Shown piece by piece: positions 59,169 to 64,000 of a stretch of 64,000 nucleotides of DNA (within the stretch, counting starts at the first letter, position 1; each line of letters starts with the position of its first letter). The notes beneath the pieces are model-generated. The model saw nothing but the letters and a program-made list of their open reading frames with translations, was not told the origin of the DNA and did no database searches. Origin of the DNA: Adineta ricciae (lineage: Eukaryota > Rotifera > Eurotatoria > Adinetida > Adinetidae); NCBI GenBank assembly GCA_905250025.1, contig CAJNOJ010000081.1, forward strand, positions 124,001 to 188,000. The letters run 5' to 3'. A program made the translations under genes and the position numbers.

Positions 59169-59635
59169 ATGTTTGTCTCTCGAGCAATAACAACAAGTCA
59201 TGCAGGTCACCGTTGTGCATCATCCGCGAAGTTCATTAACACACGACGAGCAACACAAGGTAAGACATTTAGACGATCTGTACACGGACTCGGAAATCGT
59301 TTTCTATTAGATCAACCGCAAATACCAGACGTGGAAGATGAACCACATCCGAAGCGAAGTTTCGCTTGTGCTTTTGTATCTTCGTTGTTCTGTCCGATCC
59401 TAGGTGAGACTTGATGAAACCATGGGAATTTTTTTCTACTTATTACTTTGCAGGTATCTTTGCGTTGTTTTATTCAATCCGCGCGTTACGAGCCTATAGT
59501 CAAGGTTATTATGCTGAAGCAGCAGCGTACAATAAACAAGCTACGCGATGGTCGTTAATAACATTTATTGTTGGTTTAACAATCGGTTCCATAATTGGAT
59601 TTATTTTCTTTGTGAAAACTGTTTTATTTCTCTAA
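59169..59635 (+). CDS. CD225/dispanin family membrane protein
   Basis: Model join(59169..59403,59454..59635), 417 nt, 138 residues. A basic N-terminal region is followed by a CD225 domain: PHPKRSFACAFVSSLFCPIL, GIFALFYSIRALRAYSQGYY, AEAAAYNKQATRWSLITFIV and a last hydrophobic helix. The first helix, with two cysteines that may be palmitoylated, and the A-YS-GYY-A loop are the hallmarks of dispanins, which include the IFITM and PRRT2/TMEM233 groups. Members sit in endosomal or plasma membranes and affect membrane fusion. The exact role here is unknown. The ATG chosen is the first giving a compact protein; upstream in-frame codons exist. Confidence 0.82.
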
Positions 59636-60091
59636 ACATTTGAATTACATTTGTGACAATCTTTGGTAACAATCAATGCGGCTCGATCTTATGAAAAAAA
59701 AGCCAAGCCAAAGCAAAAATTTGACGAGCAAATCTTTTTCATACAAAAACAGTTAATTCGATTTCATTTTGTTATTTATATCTTTGATATCACTATGTGT
59801 ACAAATGTGTTTAATAAATCGTACTATTTTTGTCGAGAAAAATTTCCATACCAATGAGATTATGGCCATGTAATCAAATGACAAATGCGTATTGAATTTC
59901 ATCTCTATCAATCTTCATTTCGACAACAACAAGCCTAATAAATGTCAGCGAATTGAAGTAGTTGAAATCGATTTGAATTCGTTGTTTTTTTTTACTCGTC
60001 ATGCTCATTGAGAATAACATTTACGTAAAGTTTCGTATAAAATTTGCGATCTTGAGAAAGATTAAACATTCATAAATCCAATGAGAGAAAA
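59636..60091. other. Intergenic region
   Basis: AT-rich; AATAAATCG near 59811 may polyadenylate the CD225 transcript. No gene recognised. Confidence 0.5.
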
Positions 60092-60918
60092 ATGTTCTCA
60101 TTCATATTCTTACTCTTGATCGTAGATGTTCATTCGCAACTCTCGTGGTACTCAGGTTCACCAACCTATTCATCGTGGAATAATGGAGTACAACCAAGTA
60201 GACAGGCGTTGAGTCTCAAGCGCGGATCTCGATGTTCGTTTGTGTTTTTTTAGACCATGCTTCTGTTCGAGGATATCTTCTGAGCGAGGATGCAGCTGTT
60301 TTACCATATGGATCACAAATAATCGTTTCGATCAAAGATATCTCTCTTCAGGATGTAGCAGCAGTTGGTCCACTGAATTCGTTTGTTTTGTATGGGTCCT
60401 ATCGATTTCCTATTGCTTTTCAAATCCCATATTCAATTGCACAAATTCAACAAGATCCAAGCGGCTATCGACAATACGCTCTTCAAGCGCGCATTGAACG
60501 AAACGGGCAACTGCTCTACATTAATGACCAACAAATTCCAGTTCAATTGATTCCTATCCCTAATCCAATCAATATCATGATGAAAAAGGTCGGCGGATCA
60601 ATTTATCCTGGTAAAGATGCACGAATATTTCATTCTTCTGTATTATTCTATGACCTAGGAGGTACAGTCAATCCAACAGCATTGCCACCAGTGAGCGGTA
60701 TTTACGTTTGCCAATTACGACCAGATCCAGGTCTTTGCTACGGAAGTTTCGAAAGATACTATTTCAATACACAGCTACGAGCGTGTCAGACGTTTAACTA
60801 TGGTGGTTGTGGTGGCAATCAAAATCGATTCTTATCTCGTGACGAATGCGAGCGCGCATGTTTCACCTATCGTCGACGATTGATGCATAGCAATGCTAAA
60901 CAAGCACCTATTGGTTAA
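60092..60918 (+). CDS. Secreted YbaY/YscW-like domain fused to a Kunitz domain
   Basis: Model join(60092..60197,60254..60918), 771 nt, 256 residues. Signal peptide MFSFIFLLLIVDVHS, a short Ser/Tyr/Trp-rich linker, then a beta-rich domain at about 38-155 (VRGYLLSEDAAVLPYGSQII, IVSIKDISLQDVAAVG, PIAFQIPYSIAQIQQDPSGY, YALQARIERNGQLLYIND) resembling the YbaY/YscW lipoprotein domain of bacteria. The last third is a complete Kunitz domain with spacing C-x8-C-x15-C-x7-C-x12-C-x3-C and the YNYGGC-like FNYGGCGGN; the residue after the second Cys is Tyr, which predicts chymotrypsin-like targets. The 56-bp intron (GTAGAC..TTTTAG) was chosen over a 20-nt alternative. Likely secreted; role unknown. Confidence 0.82.
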
Positions 60919-61064
60919 TGAATCGACTATTTTCCCCCTATTTATGAGCGAAGTTTTCTTAATGAATAAAATTCAATACGATGCAATAACTCAGGTCGTT
61001 TTAGGATTGGATAACGAAACGTTGATGAGATGACTCATCAGTTATTGATATTCATACGCATGCA

Positions 61065-61928
61065 ATGACATCGGAGTTTGTATCTGTCCTTGGAGTTCGT
61101 GTTCATTATAATCTTGCTGTTCCAACAAATGAGAATCGCTCGGAAGAATCAGGTACTGTCCTGCTGATTCACGGTTTTCTCTCGAGTACATTCACATGGC
61201 AGAAATGTTTACAACCATTAGCCGATCAAACAGGGTATCGAGTGTTAGCGTATGATCGTCTAGGCTTTGGTTTTACCGAACGAATTCTCGACGGTGAACG
61301 TTACACTCGCAAACAAGAAGAAGTACTTGCGTTAGAGTTATTATCCCAATTGAATATTTCGCGTAATGTTCATCTTGTGTCAAATTCATCTGGTGCTGTT
61401 ATTGCATTTGATATGGCTCTAAGTCGATCCGATCTAATTCAATCAATTATCTACATAGCTCCTTACGGTCTCGCTAGTGTTTCACACGCGGCTGGACCGA
61501 TAAGTCGATATCTGATTGGCACAAAACCAGTTCAAGCTCTAATGAAATTTGGTTTAACACATTTTCTTCCATTCAAGAATGCTTATTATAATACTGATCT
61601 GGCCAAAGACGAAACTATTCGTGAAGGTTATCTAAAACCAATTCGTGACGATCCGCTTTTTCTTCAGGGTCTCGCTCTTTTTACTCAACATCACGATCAA
61701 TCAGCTTCCGAAATCAAATGGACTGAAGTAGATAGGAAACAAAAGGTTTTGATTATTGTTGGCGAACAAGATAAAATAGTATCAAAAGAAAATACACAAG
61801 AATTCTATCGTATGTTGAAACAATATCAACATACGGAATATGTCAATATTACTCATTGTGGTCATTTACCACAAGAAGAACGACCAGATGAATTGATCGA
61901 AATCATTTGCCAATTTTTGAAGTCTTAA
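61065..61928 (+). CDS. Alpha/beta hydrolase
   Basis: 287 residues, one exon. Seen: HGFLSSTFTWQKCL (oxyanion HGF), YDRLGFGFTER, nucleophile elbow VSNSSGAVIAFD in place of GxSxG, acid GEQDKIVSKEN, and histidine ITHCGHLPQEERPDE. The triad is complete. The elbow with Ser instead of the first Gly is tolerated in the family. Closest in layout to MEST/epoxide-hydrolase-like and BphD-type esterases; substrate unknown. No signal peptide. The stop codon overlaps that of the converging gene on the other strand. Confidence 0.85.
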   Translation: MTSEFVSVLGVRVHYNLAVPTNENRSEESGTVLLIHGFLSSTFTWQKCLQPLADQTGYRVLAYDRLGFGFTERILDGERYTRKQEEVLALELLSQLNISRNVHLVSNSSGAVIAFDMALSRSDLIQSIIYIAPYGLASVSHAAGPISRYLIGTKPVQALMKFGLTHFLPFKNAYYNTDLAKDETIREGYLKPIRDDPLFLQGLALFTQHHDQSASEIKWTEVDRKQKVLIIVGEQDKIVSKENTQEFYRMLKQYQHTEYVNITHCGHLPQEERPDELIEIICQFLKS

Positions 61929-63264
61929 TCGATACCTTGTGCCAAGAGAACTGTTTCTTTCTCTAATGGCTTGTAAAATGCATCGTATAAATGTGAATAA
62001 ATAACTAAGAAAACAAAGAGTCTTTTGCCATGAAACAATCCATTCAAATATGTACTTAGATCTCCGTGATTTAATTCGATCGCGTCGATAGTTCTGCATA
62101 GACTCTCGCACGGATATTTCGGTCGAAGTTCAATTAGACCCGCGCCTTGTATCTGTGCTATCCAGACCCAACTTTCCCCTAGAGGAATCTAAATGAAATT
62201 ACAATAGAACGACAAAATCGAGATATTTCTTTGTTTAATCTACCTTTTGTAGTCGCTCTGATTCTTTATGTAAACCGAATGAGACAAAAAACCAGTTCCC
62301 CATGAGCGTTTGGCCAACAGACGCAGGCAGAAAATATGGTTTTGAATAATATGACCGAAGAACTTTCAATGTTTCACGTTTGCAATTATTCCTAAAGTTT
62401 CCATCGATAGAAGAAAAAAATGCTGTTTTTTTGCATTTCGATTTACCACTGAGCCATAAATGGACGGCGAGTGTTTGACAGATAATCGTTGAAAAGTTTA
62501 TCAGCACCACCAGGTTGATTGTACAGACGGATATTTGCTTCGAAACGGCAAAGATCATGTTCCGAAAGGATCGGATCTTCGATGTAGAGCTAAAAATTAA
62601 GCCATAGGAGATCGAATTCGATGAATCAATACGAACTTTGAATAGTTTCTTGAGATTTAACTTTCTCGTCGCTGTCCACGATTGTGTGGCATCGTCGACA
62701 ATAACAGGTCGATGATTTAGATAGACAGTTTTCGTGAAATTAAAAAATGTCACATTTGACTCGCGCAAAACTCCAGTAGTGTTGATGCATTTCTGAAATC
62801 ATCAAACAAATCATCTTTCTACCCATTCAATCCGACTTACATCACATTCAGATAATTCCAGAGAGTTATTAAAAAACGGATTGTTCACAAAACATGCACT
62901 TGTGTAAATCGTTGTCCAATCCCATATCGGCAAAATCTATGGAAAGTATTCGTTTACTAATCAACGAATATGATCAAATGATTGTTCTTACTTTGATTAA
63001 GAGCAATCGAATAAATGATAATAATACGAAATAGATTTCATAGATAAACTCTTCCGACGAGCAAAACCACGCAATGGCAAGGCATACGCAAAGAAGGAGA
63101 CAGATTCGTACCCATCTGTATTTGAAAATCGCTTTTTTCTCTTTCAGTTCGTTGAAAATTTTTCTTGAAAACGAAATATTCTTTTCTTTTTTAATCAAAT
63201 CAATTAGTTCTCCAATTTGTTCGTTAATGCTATCCAGAACATCCGCCTGTGTATCCTCCGTCAT
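61925..63264 (-). CDS. Unrecognised membrane protein with a large luminal/extracellular domain
   Basis: Model complement(join(61925..62188,62244..62391,62447..62589,62637..62792,62841..62936,62992..63264)), 1080 nt, 359 residues, all six exons in phase. An acidic/lysine-rich cytosolic-type N-terminus precedes hydrophobic helices (VRICLLLCVCLAIAWFC, YFVLLSFIRLLLI). The rest is soluble, with glycosylation sites (NNS, NTT, NVT, NFT), scattered cysteines (EC, KC, NC, PCESLC) and conserved-looking stretches: PFFNNSLELSEC, LSEHDLCRFEANIRLYN, GAGLIELRPKYPCESLC and HGDLSTYLNGLFHGKR. No family was recognised. Type II topology with the C-terminal domain outside is inferred. One donor is GTTCGT (62636). 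Confidence 0.7.
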
Positions 63265-63414
63265 AGGTAACTAAAATAAACACATCGATTAGCTTTCACA
63301 CGAAAAAGAACACACGTTGGAACTTTTATTGACTATTTTTCTTTTCTCAATGTATATATGTTTTAGAAAAACGAACATATAATAACAAGAAAGACTGGTC
63401 TCTGATCGACTTGA

Positions 63415-63963
63415 TCATATGTCCATGGAAAATTGGTCATCACCATCTGAAAGAAAGTTTGTTTGATTAGAAAGCAACTAAATGACGCTTCCTTCTCGGT
63501 ACCTTTTTTCGTCAATGGTGACTTTTGTTGCTCGGAAGTTTCGTCTTGATTCGTACTATTTGAACCTGAACTATCACCTTTGGATGGATCAGGAATTAAT
63601 GTAACTAAACATAAGGATTATTTCGAGACTTGTTGCGAAGCAAAATGTTGAAATATCCTATGCTCATCATACATTCGGCGGATTAGTCAAAGAACAAACC
63701 TTCGGGAATGTAGGGCAGTTTCGATGGTGGCGAACGCGTCAGTGGTGAATCACGACGAGAAAGAAGAAACGTTCGGTCGTAATAAATACGGGTTCCTGGA
63801 ATGAAAGAAATTCTTTTTCTGCCTTAGAAATTCTTTTCTTTGACGAACCGCCTGGTGTTGTCGAATAGATGCTTCCACCTGGTGTTTCACCATAATGAAG
63901 AGGCATATCTTTGGGATCATTTATAACAAGACGACGGATAGGAATACCTTCACTGTTACTCAT
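63415..63963 (-). CDS. eIF4E-binding protein (4E-BP)
   Basis: Translation repressor that binds the cap-binding factor eIF4E when not phosphorylated by mTOR. Model complement(join(63415..63446,63503..63604,63700..63795,63849..63963)), 345 nt, 114 residues (human 4E-BPs 100-120). Seen: [20 protein letters not shown], which contains the YxxxxLphi eIF4E-binding motif YDRTFLL right after the Thr-Pro site TTPGG; further proline-directed sites (DSPLTRSPP); the LPYIPE segment; and a C-terminal TOS motif, FSMDI. Every regulatory element is kept. The first intron uses donor GTTCGT (63848), and only this donor restores [12 protein letters not shown]; the second uses GTTTGT. Confidence 0.95.
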
Positions 63964-64000
63964 ATTTTGTACTTCTTATTGATTATTTCTAAAATAGAAT

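Noticed and set aside
60236-60253. A 20-nt intron starting GTTCGT in the YbaY-Kunitz gene
   Set aside because: Too short for an animal intron; the 56-bp GTAGAC..TTTTAG alternative is in phase and of usual size.

Overview
The window reads as nuclear DNA of a small-genome invertebrate animal, most probably a bdelloid rotifer (Adineta/Rotaria type); this is inferred from gene content, without any database search. Supporting signs: metazoan genes (muscle myosin heavy chain, MEF2, 4E-BP, PRP19, mitochondrial glycerol-3-phosphate dehydrogenase, rhodopsin-type receptors); introns mostly 48-60 bp; AT-rich short intergenic regions; arginine ADP-ribosyltransferases joined to FG-GAP/VCBS repeats; a fungal/plant/bacterial-type NCS1 permease; a bacterial YbaY-like domain; and a local inverted duplication with patches of near identity. 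Most gene models below were assembled by hand: exon junctions were chosen so that GT..AG borders keep frame and restore the family consensus, and total coding lengths were checked to be multiples of three.

Layout. 1-4.3 kb (+): 3' part of an acylaminoacyl peptidase, a single-exon GPCR, and a TTK-like kinase. 4.6-13.5 kb (-): a 30-exon muscle myosin heavy chain, with a 1.13-kb part of the rod present twice around a single N at 8103; leaving out one copy gives an in-frame 1965-residue protein. 13.5-16.3 kb: myosin upstream region. 16.3-18.0 kb: a disordered W-x-P-x-G repeat protein (+) and an ALKBH2/3-like DNA repair dioxygenase (-). 18.34-19.32 kb: a non-autonomous Helitron. 20.8-22.5 kb (-): NCS1 permease.

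24.6-38.6 kb is the most unusual part. Two large genes in inverted orientation each encode ADP-ribosyltransferase, one membrane helix, then about twenty FG-GAP repeats. Between them lie an armadillo-like/TIR/SAM protein (-) and an exonuclease-endonuclease-phosphatase family protein (+). The design suggests membrane receptors with a cytosolic NAD-using enzyme and an outside adhesion-type propeller, next to a TIR protein that may also consume NAD.

40.6-64 kb is a denser housekeeping stretch: mitochondrial GPD2, MEF2, a small membrane protein, a divergent GPCR (-), two tandem Rab35-like GTPases, another GPCR, PRP19, a CD225 (dispanin) protein, a YbaY-Kunitz fusion, an alpha/beta hydrolase whose stop codon overlaps that of an unrecognised convergent membrane protein, and 4E-BP (-).

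A feature shared by many genes is a splice donor with T at +3 (GTTCGT or GTTTGT), used by at least fourteen introns here. No tRNA, rRNA or CRISPR array was recognised.
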